Part shown: positions 30,531 to 38,801 of the stretch, piece by piece
Position numbering within the stretch: position 1 is the first letter of the stretch
Layout: each line of letters begins with the position of its first letter
DNA from: an uncultured Acetatifactor sp.
GTDB taxonomy: Bacteria > Bacillota > Clostridia > Lachnospirales > Lachnospiraceae
Assembly (NCBI GenBank): GCA_910585665.1
Contig: CAJUFI010000005.1
Coordinates: 57,627 to 98,334 of the forward strand
Length of the DNA stretch: 40,708 bases
Reading direction: 5' to 3'
Notes under the pieces: generated by a model
The model's database searches: none
Told to the model about the DNA's origin: nothing
Seen by the model: only the letters and a program-made list of their open reading frames with translations
Program-made: the position numbers and the translations under genes

Positions 30531-31055
30531 ATGAAGAAACTGGAGGAATACGTGGTAAGCATACCGGACTTTCCCGAGGAGGGCATCATTTTCCGTGACG
30601 TGACCAGCGTGCTGCAGGACGCGGAGGGCTTGCAGCTGGCCATTGATACGATGCAGGGCATGGTGAAGGATCTGGAATACGATGTGGTGGCAGGCCCGGA
30701 ATCGAGAGGGTTTATATTTGGAACACCGATTGCTTATAATAATAAAAAGCCTTTCGTGCTGATCCGCAAGGCCGGAAAGCTTCCCAGGGAGACCGTATCC
30801 ATCTCCTATGACCTGGAATACGGCAAGGCTACCATTGAGATGCATAAGGACAGCATCAAGCCCGGCCAGAAGGTCCTGATCGTGGACGACCTGATCGCCA
30901 CGGGAGGCACCACGGAGGCTATGATCAAGCTGGTGGAAAGCCTGGGCGGCCAGGTAGTGGGGATTGTGGTTCTGATGGAGCTGGCAGGCCTGAAGGGCCG
31001 TGAGAAGATTGCCGGCTACCGCCTGGATTCAGCCATCTGCTATCCGGGGAAGTAA
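30531..31055 (+). CDS. apt: Adenine phosphoribosyltransferase
   Basis: A 174-residue purine-salvage enzyme making AMP from adenine and PRPP. DFPEEGIIFRDVTSVLQD (13-30), PESRGFIFG (56-64) and the PRPP loop VLIVDDLIATGGTTEA (115-130) are complete. Its 5' end is separated from the CBS gene by only 19 bp, and rel follows, the order apt-rel known from many Bacillota; (p)ppGpp and purine salvage share substrates, which explains the grouping. The stop codon lies at the boundary of repeat R1 (copy B). Confidence 0.95.
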   Translation: MKKLEEYVVSIPDFPEEGIIFRDVTSVLQDAEGLQLAIDTMQGMVKDLEYDVVAGPESRGFIFGTPIAYNNKKPFVLIRKAGKLPRETVSISYDLEYGKATIEMHKDSIKPGQKVLIVDDLIATGGTTEAMIKLVESLGGQVVGIVVLMELAGLKGREKIAGYRLDSAICYPGK

Positions 31056-31181
31056 GGAAGTGTCTACAAATAACTGCTGCAAGTTTATGGCAATTTTTAT
31101 TGTATTTCCGGGCTTTTGCCTGAAGCAATTGCAGCAGTTATTTTCCGACAATTCCTAAGGAGCTGTTTTCCGGCATCTCTA
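31055..31181 (+). repeat. Dispersed palindromic repeat R1, copy B, between apt and rel
   Basis: Starts at the last base of the apt stop codon: AGGAAGTGTC...AATAACTGCTGC (31055-31080) is the left arm, GCAGCAGTTATTTTCCGACA ATTCCT (31131-31156) the right arm. The centre ATTTCCGGGCTTTTGCC matches copy A. The end block GTTTTCCGGCATCTCTAA reaches 31181. Strong pairing in the mRNA would form a long hairpin between apt and rel. Confidence 0.8.
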
Positions 31182-31226
31182 AAGGAATGCGCAAGGCAGC
31201 AGACATCGCAGAAAGCGTGGGTATCT

Positions 31227-33530
31227 ATGGCAGAAGAAAAACTCGAGGAAATTTTTGATGATGGAAAGATGAGTGAATACCATGAGTTCGTGAATCCTGA
31301 TGAACTTTATCAGGAGCTTATTGGGCGTGTCCACAAATATCATCCCAGCGATGACATTTCCATGATTGAAAAGGCTTACCGCACTGCGGCAGAGGCGCAT
31401 AAGGATCAGTTCCGAAAATCAGGCGAGCCGTACATCGTCCATCCGCTGAACGTGGCGATCATTCTGGCGGATCTGGAGCTGGACAAGGAGACGATCATAG
31501 CGGGGATTCTCCATGACGTGGTGGAGGACACCGTCATGACGGAGGAGGATCTGAAGCGGGAGTTCGGGGACGATGTGGCGCTTCTGGTGGACGGCGTCAC
31601 GAAGCTGGAGAAGATTCCGCTGTCTGCAGGGGGAGACCAGCCGGACGCCAAGCTGGAGATGCAGGCGGAGAATCTCCGGAAGATGTTCCTTGCCATGGCG
31701 AAAGATATCCGGGTCATCCTGATCAAGCTGGCGGACCGGCTCCACAATATGCGGACGCTGCAGTACAAGAAGCCCGAGAGCAGGCAGCGCATCGCCAAGG
31801 AGACGCTGGAAATCTATTGCCCCATCGCCCAGCGGCTGGGCATCAGCAAGGTGAAGATCGAACTGGACGACCTGTCTTTGAAATATCTGGAGCCGGACGT
31901 GTATTATGACCTTGTAGACAAGATATCCGTGCGCAAGAGCGTGCGGGAGAAGTATATCCAGAGCATCGTGGACGAGGTCAGCGAGCATATCCGGAATGCG
32001 GGCATCCAGGCGAAGATAGACGGGCGCGTGAAGCACTTTTTCAGCATCTATAAGAAGATGAAGAATCAGAACAAGACGCTGGACCAGATCTATGACCTGT
32101 TTGCGGTGCGCATCATTGTGGACAGCGTGCGGGACTGCTATGCGGCCCTGGGGGTGATCCATGAGATGTATAAACCCATCCCGGGGCGGTTCAAGGACTA
32201 TATCGCCATGCCGAAAGCGAATATGTACCAGTCCCTGCACACCACTTTGATCGGCAGTTCGGGACAGCCCTTTGAGATACAGATCCGCACTTTTGAGATG
32301 CACAAGGCGGCGGAATACGGCATTGCCGCCCACTGGAAATACAAGGAGGCCTCTGACGGCAAGAAGGTGGCGGCCCAGGAGGAGGAGAAGCTGGTGTGGC
32401 TGCGCCAGATTCTGGAATGGCAGCGGGACATGTCGGACAACCGTGAGTTCATGAAGCTTTTGAAGAACGACCTGGATCTGTTTTCCGACAATGTATACTG
32501 CTTCACGCCCACCGGGGAGGTGAAGAACCTGCCCGCAGGCTCCACGACAATCGATTTTGCCTACAGCATCCATTCCGCGGTGGGCAACAAGATGGTGGGC
32601 GCCAGGGTGAACGACAAGCTGGTGACCATCGATTATGAAATCAAGAACGGGGACAGGATAGAGATCATCACTTCCCAGAATTCCAAGGGCCCCAGCCGGG
32701 ACTGGCTGAACGTGGTGAAGAGCACCCAGGCCAAGAACAAGATCAACCAGTGGTTCAAGAGCGAGCTGAAGGAAGACAATATCGTCAAGGGCAAGGAGCT
32801 GCTGAACAGTTATTGCAAGGCCAGGGGCGTGAACCTTTCCGAGCTGCTGAAGAATGACTACACAAGCGCGGTTATGCGGAAATACGGGTTCCGGGACTGG
32901 GATTCCGTGCTGGCCGCCATAGGCCACGGCGCTTTGAAAGAGGGCCAGGTGGTCAACAAGATGCAGGATCTCTATGACAGGGACCACAAGAAGGAGCTGT
33001 CCAACGAGGAGGTCCTGGCTGCCATCGCGGAGAGCGGCGCGCAGTCCGCCGCGAAGCCGGCCACCATGAAGGCCAAGAGCGGCATCGTGGTGCGTGGGAT
33101 AGCGGATTTGTCGGTCCGTTTCTCCAAGTGCTGCTCGCCGGTGCCCGGAGATGAGATCGTGGGGTTCGTCACCAGAGGGCGGGGCATCTCCATCCATCGG
33201 ACGGACTGCGTGAACATGATGAACCTGCCGGAGATTGAGCGGGCGCGCATCATCGACGCGGAGTGGCAGGCGCCGGAGGACGCCACGGAGAAATATGTGG
33301 CGGAGATCCTCATCTATGCCAACAACCGCAACGGGCTGCTGGCGGATATCACCAGGGCGCTGACGGAGCGCAATATCGGCATCCTTTCGCTGAACACCAG
33401 GATCAGCAGGCAGGATCTGGCAACGCTGCAGATGTCCTTCGAGGTGGAGAGCAGAGAGGAATTGACCAGGGTGGTCGATAAAATCCGGGGCATTGAAAGC
33501 GTCATAGACATCGAGAGGGCTACAGGTTAG
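31227..33530 (+). CDS. relA: Bifunctional (p)ppGpp synthetase/hydrolase
   Basis: A 767-residue long RSH enzyme of the stringent response. Domains in order: HD hydrolase with HDVVEDT (His96-Asp97, Glu100-Asp101), RelA/SpoT synthetase (about 240-350; HFFSIYKKMKNQNKTLDQIYD, KDYIAMPKANMYQSLHT), TGS (about 420-480; VYCFTPTGEVKNLP), a zinc-finger/helical region with the conserved CCSPVPGDEIVGF, and a C-terminal ACT domain (IYANNRNGLLADITRALTER). Both activities look intact. Start uncertain: ATG 31227 or 31269 (GATGGAAAG upstream); the latter is nearer the usual length. It is preceded by apt and the CBS gene. Confidence 0.95.
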   Translation: MAEEKLEEIFDDGKMSEYHEFVNPDELYQELIGRVHKYHPSDDISMIEKAYRTAAEAHKDQFRKSGEPYIVHPLNVAIILADLELDKETIIAGILHDVVEDTVMTEEDLKREFGDDVALLVDGVTKLEKIPLSAGGDQPDAKLEMQAENLRKMFLAMAKDIRVILIKLADRLHNMRTLQYKKPESRQRIAKETLEIYCPIAQRLGISKVKIELDDLSLKYLEPDVYYDLVDKISVRKSVREKYIQSIVDEVSEHIRNAGIQAKIDGRVKHFFSIYKKMKNQNKTLDQIYDLFAVRIIVDSVRDCYAALGVIHEMYKPIPGRFKDYIAMPKANMYQSLHTTLIGSSGQPFEIQIRTFEMHKAAEYGIAAHWKYKEASDGKKVAAQEEEKLVWLRQILEWQRDMSDNREFMKLLKNDLDLFSDNVYCFTPTGEVKNLPAGSTTIDFAYSIHSAVGNKMVGARVNDKLVTIDYEIKNGDRIEIITSQNSKGPSRDWLNVVKSTQAKNKINQWFKSELKEDNIVKGKELLNSYCKARGVNLSELLKNDYTSAVMRKYGFRDWDSVLAAIGHGALKEGQVVNKMQDLYDRDHKKELSNEEVLAAIAESGAQSAAKPATMKAKSGIVVRGIADLSVRFSKCCSPVPGDEIVGFVTRGRGISIHRTDCVNMMNLPEIERARIIDAEWQAPEDATEKYVAEILIYANNRNGLLADITRALTERNIGILSLNTRISRQDLATLQMSFEVESREELTRVVDKIRGIESVIDIERATG

Positions 33531-33543
33531 GAGGCTGAAAAGG

Positions 33544-34206
33544 ATGGCTGAAATCAAGATAGGGCGTATGGTGCTGGGTGTGTGCCAGACCAATTGCTAT
33601 TTTCTGTATCGTGAGGGGGAACATGGGGCAATCGTGGTGGATCCTGCAGACAAGGGCGCGAACATTTACGGGGCCTTGCAGAAGAACGGGTTCCGGGTGG
33701 AAGGGATTCTGCTGACCCACGGTCATTTTGACCATATCTGGGGCCTGGACGCTCTGCGGGATGCCGCCAACGCGGCTGCGGAGTGCGACGGCAGGCCGCC
33801 GGTGCAGGTCTATGCCGGCGAGGGGGAGCGCGAGCTTCTGGGGAGCGCCCGGCTGAACGTGTCCGGACAGGCGGGAAGGGCCTGCGAGACCTATGCGGAC
33901 GTATATCTGAAAGACGGCGAGGAGGTCGCGCTGGCCGGGATGACCTGCAGGATGATAGCCACGCCGGGGCATACGGCGGGAGGCTGCTGCTACTACTTTG
34001 AGGAGGCAGGGATTCTGGTATCCGGGGACACGTTGTTCGCGGAGTCTGTGGGAAGGACGGATTTTCCTACGGGAAGCATGGGCACGCTGGTCCGTTCCAT
34101 CAAGGAGAAGCTGTTTCCGCTGCCGGATGACACGCGGGTGTATCCCGGCCACGGGGAAAGTACTACGATTGGGCGTGAGAAAGTAAACAATCCTTTCCTC
34201 GTTTAG
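33544..34206 (+). CDS. MBL-fold hydrolase (YcbL / glyoxalase II-like)
   Basis: A 220-residue metallo-beta-lactamase fold protein. The metal motif THGHFDHIWG (58-67) is followed by further ligand His in ATPGHTAGG, Asp in SGDTLFAESVGRTD and His in YPGHGEST. These give a two-metal site of the glyoxalase II/YcbL subclass. Thioester or related hydrolysis is plausible; the substrate is unknown. It follows rel by 13 bp, the usual relative order in Clostridia (rel, MBL, hemZ). Confidence 0.9.
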   Translation: MAEIKIGRMVLGVCQTNCYFLYREGEHGAIVVDPADKGANIYGALQKNGFRVEGILLTHGHFDHIWGLDALRDAANAAAECDGRPPVQVYAGEGERELLGSARLNVSGQAGRACETYADVYLKDGEEVALAGMTCRMIATPGHTAGGCCYYFEEAGILVSGDTLFAESVGRTDFPTGSMGTLVRSIKEKLFPLPDDTRVYPGHGESTTIGREKVNNPFLV

Positions 34207-34233
34207 AGTTTTCGTACCGGAGGGGAGTCTGTT

Positions 34234-35184
34234 TTGGAAGAGATGCGGAATGGGGCTCACTTGGTGATGGACGAAGTGAGAAAGGTGATAGTGGGCAAGG
34301 ATGGCTGTATCGAGAAGGTGATGGCGGCCATCCTTGCAGGCGGTAATGTTCTTTTGGAGGACGTGCCTGGGGTGGGCAAGACGGAGATGGCCATTGCGTT
34401 TTCGCGGGCCATGGGCCTGAAGTCCAACCGGGTGCAGTTCACGCCGGACGTGATGCCGGCGGATATTACGGGTTTTTCCGTATACAGCAGGGAGACGGAG
34501 CGTTTCGTGTACCGTCCGGGGGCGGCCATGTGCAATCTGCTGCTGGCGGACGAGATTAATCGGACTTCCCCCAAGACCCAGTCAGCGCTTTTGGAGGTCA
34601 TGGAGGAAGGGAATGTGACGGTCGACGGTGTCACCAGACAGGTGCCTCGTCCTTTTATTGTGCTTGCGACACAGAACCCGGTGGGCTCCTACGGCACCCA
34701 GAGATTGCCGGAAGCGCAGATGGATCGTTTCCTGATCTGTATCAGCATGGGCTATCCTGAGTTCGAGGATGAGGTGGCGATGCTGAAGAGCCGTCACCGG
34801 GGCAGACCGCTGGACCATGTCGCGGCCGTCATCAGCGGTGAGGAGCTGCTGGCCATGCAGGGGGAGACGGAGGATATTTTTATCCATGATGCGCTGTACC
34901 GGTATATGACCCGGCTGTCGGAGTTTACCAGGGAGCATGAATTGCTGGAGCTGGGCTTCAGTCCCCGGGGCACGTTGGCGCTGGGCAAGATGGCCCGGGC
35001 ATATGCCTATCTGCGGGGAAGGGATTATTGCGTGCCGAAGGATGTGAAGGCGGCGCTTTTCGATGTGGGAGTTCACCGTGTCCGGCTGAACCAGAAGGCC
35101 AGAATCAGTGGGAAAAAGGCTGAGGATGTGCTGGAGGATGTGCTGGACAGGGTGAAGGAACCAAAGCTGGGCGAGAAGCCATGA
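34234..35184 (+). CDS. MoxR-family AAA+ ATPase
   Basis: A 316-residue MoxR ATPase. Walker A is DVPGVGKTEM (residues 43-52), Walker B LLADEINRT, sensor 1 region IVLATQNPVGSYGTQRLPEAQMDRF, and the C-terminal lid SPRGTLALGKMARAYAYLRG. MoxR proteins work with VWA/DUF58 partners and often with transglutaminase-like proteins to insert cofactors or assist assembly of membrane-associated proteins. Here DUF58 and transglutaminase genes follow immediately. The TTG at 34234 is chosen because GGAGGGG lies eight bases upstream; ATG 34243 is the alternative. Confidence 0.9.
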   Translation: MEEMRNGAHLVMDEVRKVIVGKDGCIEKVMAAILAGGNVLLEDVPGVGKTEMAIAFSRAMGLKSNRVQFTPDVMPADITGFSVYSRETERFVYRPGAAMCNLLLADEINRTSPKTQSALLEVMEEGNVTVDGVTRQVPRPFIVLATQNPVGSYGTQRLPEAQMDRFLICISMGYPEFEDEVAMLKSRHRGRPLDHVAAVISGEELLAMQGETEDIFIHDALYRYMTRLSEFTREHELLELGFSPRGTLALGKMARAYAYLRGRDYCVPKDVKAALFDVGVHRVRLNQKARISGKKAEDVLEDVLDRVKEPKLGEKP

Positions 35185-36203
35185 TCAGTAGAAGGCTCTG
35201 TTATCTGGCGCTGCTGGCGATGGGCGGATGCCTTACGATGCTGTATAATTACCAGGGGCTGCGGTTCCTCCTGGGCTGTCTGGTGACGGTTCCTCTGGGG
35301 GCTTTGCTGCTGGCGCTGCCGGGGAAATTTCTGTGCAGGGTCAGTCTGGAGGCAGCGCAGACCGAGGTCATGCGGGGAGAGACGGCGGAATTTGCGGTGA
35401 AGGTAGAAAACAGAAGCCTCTTTCCTGTGGCAAGGCTGCGGATGGAGCTGTACTGGGAGGCCACGGGCGACAAGGCTGTGAGGGAGAGGATGTGGCTGTG
35501 CGGTCTTGCGGTAAAACAGGGGGAGCGCTTTTCGCTGGAGCTGTTCGCGACTCATTGCGGCATGGCGGCCCTCACGATTCGGAAAGCGTCTGTCTGCGAT
35601 TTTCTGGGTCTGTTTTCCTTGACTGTGGCCAGGAGAGAAAGGGCGCAGGTCTGTGTTTTGCCGGTGATTGAGCCGGTGTCTGCGCAGGTGCTGGAGCTGT
35701 GCTCGCTGAACTGTGCCAATCCGGGAGCGGAGCGGGAGGGGGATCTGCTGCTGCGCGATTTCCGGCCTGGTGACAGTCTGCATCGTATCTACTGGAAGCT
35801 GGCCGCGAAGGAGGGCGAGCTGCAGGTAAGAGATTTTGAGCGGAGCGGAAGAGTGACGCTCTTTTTGGATTTTTCGGATGGATTCGCACGGCAGGCCGAT
35901 AACTGGGACCAATATTTGGACAGGGCGTGTTCAATGCTGTATTTTTTCGCCCAGGAGGGGCGGCAGGCCCTGCAGATGTCGCTGGAAGTGGTGTGGCGGA
36001 AGGGAGAGCTGTATCTGAAGACCGATATTCCGGACGGAGCGGCGGCGTTGGCCTGGACTGCTGCCCTGCTGGAGGGACGGGCCGCAGGGGCGTTCCTGAC
36101 GGAGGAGGAGGTTCTTTCTCTGGGAAACGGCTGGCGCCTGGAGGAGGACGGCGGGCTGTATTATGGCAATGCTCTGGTTATGGAGACGCCGTCTGAGGCA
36201 TAA
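35181..36203 (+). CDS. DUF58-domain membrane protein
   Basis: A 340-residue protein. Two N-terminal TMs (about 5-47) are followed by a beta-rich region and the DUF58 signature FRPGDSLHRIYWKLAAKEGELQVRDFE, then a VWA-like part. It overlaps moxR by 4 bp (ATGA), which indicates translational coupling. DUF58 proteins are the standard partners of MoxR. Its physiological client is unknown. Confidence 0.85.
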   Translation: MISRRLCYLALLAMGGCLTMLYNYQGLRFLLGCLVTVPLGALLLALPGKFLCRVSLEAAQTEVMRGETAEFAVKVENRSLFPVARLRMELYWEATGDKAVRERMWLCGLAVKQGERFSLELFATHCGMAALTIRKASVCDFLGLFSLTVARRERAQVCVLPVIEPVSAQVLELCSLNCANPGAEREGDLLLRDFRPGDSLHRIYWKLAAKEGELQVRDFERSGRVTLFLDFSDGFARQADNWDQYLDRACSMLYFFAQEGRQALQMSLEVVWRKGELYLKTDIPDGAAALAWTAALLEGRAAGAFLTEEEVLSLGNGWRLEEDGGLYYGNALVMETPSEA

Positions 36204-36215
36204 ATTGCCATAAAC

Positions 36216-38801
36216 ATGGAGAGCAGTACGTATATGAGGGATGATGCGAGGCATGGCGGGGAAGCTTTGGCAACCCCGGCGGTGAGATATTTATTGGATG
36301 TGCTGCTGCTGTTCATAAACAGCACGGGAATTGTGGGCGCTCTGGCGGAGGCTTTGGAGTTTCCCTGGCGTCGGACCCTGGAGAGCGGCGCAGGGGCAAA
36401 AGGCAGTCTGGAGGGGACAGTATTTTGGGGCGGAATCTTCCTGTTCTGTGTTGCCGCCGGGTTCCTGCAGATTGGGGCGAATGGCAAAAAGACGATAAAG
36501 CGTATTTTTTTGTTCTCCATGGCATATATCCTCTGCGGCCTGCTGTTTCGGAAGGAACTGCTGGAGGGCCTGACTGTCGTACTGAAAAATGCCGTGGACA
36601 ATCTGAGCCAGCGTTATCAGCTCCACATAACCTGGGTCTTTGGCAGGTGGCTGCCGGAGGCGGTGCTTTGGTCTGAGAAGGGGAAGACATGGTGCGCTAC
36701 GTTGACTGCGCTGTATCTCTTCCTTCCGTCAGTGCTGGCCGCCGGCTTTTTGTGGAGCCGGTTCAGAGGGCTCTGTCTGTTGATCGGCAATGTGCTCTGG
36801 TTTTATGCGGCCTGTGTCTTCGACCGGTTTCCAGGCTTCTTTTTTCTGGTATTTTGTATTCTCGGCATTGTGACCGCGCTGACGCAGAGGGACTTTGAGA
36901 AAAAGCCCCTGACGGGTGTGGGCGCGGTGCTCTGTGCCGCCGCGCTGACGGGGGGCGCTATGGCGGTGAGCTTCTTTTTCCTACTGCCGAAGCTGGACGC
37001 CAGCTATGAGGCGATTGAGGACGACAGGACCAAATTCTATCGGGTGGTGAATGAGGAGTGGATTCCCGCCCTGCGCAGCGCCCTTCCCGCAGGCGGATTC
37101 GGGACAGGGGTGGATGTGTCGGGAGAGCTGGTAAGAAAAAATGTTTTTTCGTATACAGAATCACCCACCTATCGTGTGACCGTGGACAAAGTCCCACAGA
37201 GGGCATTGTATTTGAAGGGCTTCGTGGGGGAGGAGTACGTCGAAACAGCCTGGGTTTCCAGACAGGATAAGGTGTTTGCGGATTATTACAGGGAGAATGG
37301 CCTGGAGCTGCCGGAGGATTACGGCGAGCTGGTGAACATCAGCTATGAAGCGGGCAGAAGCCTCTGGGGGAACGCTGCCCCCGGGCATATCACCATTGAG
37401 GAGCTGGGCGGCAGGGGGAGCTACAGCCTGTATCCCGGCGGGGCGCAGATGACAGATGCGTACCAGGTCAGAAGCGATGGAAGCGTGGCGCGCAGGGGAA
37501 GGGAATACGGATATTCTTTTTATGATCTCACGGGCTTTTCCGGAGGTGCCATTCTTTCCGGGGAGTGGGAGCAAAGAGAGCGGCAGTACGCGCAGTATGT
37601 CCATGACAATTATCTGGGATATGACGCGGAGGCGCTGCCCAGGCTGACCGGGAGCCTGAAGCGGGAGGGCATCAGAAGGGACGATATCTATGACTGCGCG
37701 CTGGACATCATGAACTATCTGGACAGGCATGCCAGCTATGATCTGGACGCGGGAGAGAACCCGGAGGGCACGGAGTTTGTGGAATATTTCCTGTTCGACA
37801 GCCATGAGGGGTACTGTATGCATTTCGCCTCGGCGGCGGTGCTGGCCTTTCGGTACTGCGGCATACCTGCCCGTTATGCCACAGGGTATGCGGTGTCCTC
37901 CTCCGAATTCTACCCGGACGGCAGGGGCGGCTACACGGCGGTGCTCACAGCCAGGATGGCTCATGCGTGGGCGGAGATCTACCTGGAGGGAGTGGGCTGG
38001 GTGCCGGTGGAGACGACACCGGGCGCGGTGGTGTTCCCTGCTGATAACCGGATGGAGCAGCTGGCATGTATAGGGCAGTTGTCAGGCCGGAAACTGGCGG
38101 CGGACGGCGGAGCGGATCTGGAGGTGCCGAAGCGGACAGAGGAGTTTTCCGGGGAGGAGCCATGGACAGAGGAGCCGCCGGAAGCGGAGGGCATGCCGGG
38201 GAAGAAGCCTGAGGATTTGGAGACAGTGTCCCCGGAGGAGTCGCCTTTCGTGCCTGTATCGGAATCGACTTTGGGGGATAGGGCGGATAAAGGGCAGACA
38301 GAGGGCGGAACAGGGCAGGTGCCCGGGGAGGAGAGCAGAGATGAGAGCGCTCTTCTGCTGGTGCTTGGCTGCTGCTTGGGCGCAGGCATTCTAGTGACTG
38401 CATCGGTCAATGCGTATAGGGCGATAGAGCGGAAAAAACATAAGCTGTTCCAAAGGGCAGGGACAGGAGAACGCATCTACTGGCTGTATGGGAATCTGCG
38501 GAGGACGCTGCGGTTCGCGGGCTGCCCGGGGAATTTGTCTGTGGACGAGGAGGCCTTCTGGCAGCGGCTCCAGATGATTTCCCGGCAGGTGGACAGGGCG
38601 GAATATGAGGCTTTCTGCGCGGTGCTGGAGAAGAACAGTTTTGCCCGGGAGGAGCCGTCGGAGGAGGAGCTCAGGACGGTCTGTGAGCTGCATGACAGAC
38701 TGGTAAAGGGAATCTATGAGGAGGCTCCTTTTTACAAAAGGCTGCTGATTGGGAGATATTGGGATATGTGCGAGGGAGGGCCGGAACATGTTTGTTGTTG
38801 A
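36216..38801 (+). CDS. Membrane transglutaminase-like protein
   Basis: An 861-residue protein. Seven or so N-terminal TMs occupy residues about 20-260. An extracytoplasmic region contains the transglutaminase core with Cys534 (EGYCMHFASAAVLAFRYCGI), His583 (RMAHAWAEIYLEG) and, at the third position, Glu in WVPVETTPG where Asp is classical (Glu occurs in related TgpA-type proteins). An acidic Pro/Glu linker of about 80 residues precedes a further TM (LLLVLGCCLGAGILVTASVN) and a cytoplasmic tail. It follows DUF58 by 12 bp and completes the MoxR-DUF58-transglutaminase triad. Confidence 0.85.
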   Translation: MESSTYMRDDARHGGEALATPAVRYLLDVLLLFINSTGIVGALAEALEFPWRRTLESGAGAKGSLEGTVFWGGIFLFCVAAGFLQIGANGKKTIKRIFLFSMAYILCGLLFRKELLEGLTVVLKNAVDNLSQRYQLHITWVFGRWLPEAVLWSEKGKTWCATLTALYLFLPSVLAAGFLWSRFRGLCLLIGNVLWFYAACVFDRFPGFFFLVFCILGIVTALTQRDFEKKPLTGVGAVLCAAALTGGAMAVSFFFLLPKLDASYEAIEDDRTKFYRVVNEEWIPALRSALPAGGFGTGVDVSGELVRKNVFSYTESPTYRVTVDKVPQRALYLKGFVGEEYVETAWVSRQDKVFADYYRENGLELPEDYGELVNISYEAGRSLWGNAAPGHITIEELGGRGSYSLYPGGAQMTDAYQVRSDGSVARRGREYGYSFYDLTGFSGGAILSGEWEQRERQYAQYVHDNYLGYDAEALPRLTGSLKREGIRRDDIYDCALDIMNYLDRHASYDLDAGENPEGTEFVEYFLFDSHEGYCMHFASAAVLAFRYCGIPARYATGYAVSSSEFYPDGRGGYTAVLTARMAHAWAEIYLEGVGWVPVETTPGAVVFPADNRMEQLACIGQLSGRKLAADGGADLEVPKRTEEFSGEEPWTEEPPEAEGMPGKKPEDLETVSPEESPFVPVSESTLGDRADKGQTEGGTGQVPGEESRDESALLLVLGCCLGAGILVTASVNAYRAIERKKHKLFQRAGTGERIYWLYGNLRRTLRFAGCPGNLSVDEEAFWQRLQMISRQVDRAEYEAFCAVLEKNSFAREEPSEEELRTVCELHDRLVKGIYEEAPFYKRLLIGRYWDMCEGGPEHVCC

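Noticed and set aside
30925..31226. A longer Rel N terminus starting at 31116
   Set aside because: Those codons lie in repeat R1 and are not family-like; ATG 31227 or 31269 fits the usual length.
31419..33593. A 724-codon reverse-strand open frame under rel
   Set aside because: Complement of the rel gene; composition typical of antisense frames and no recognisable motif.
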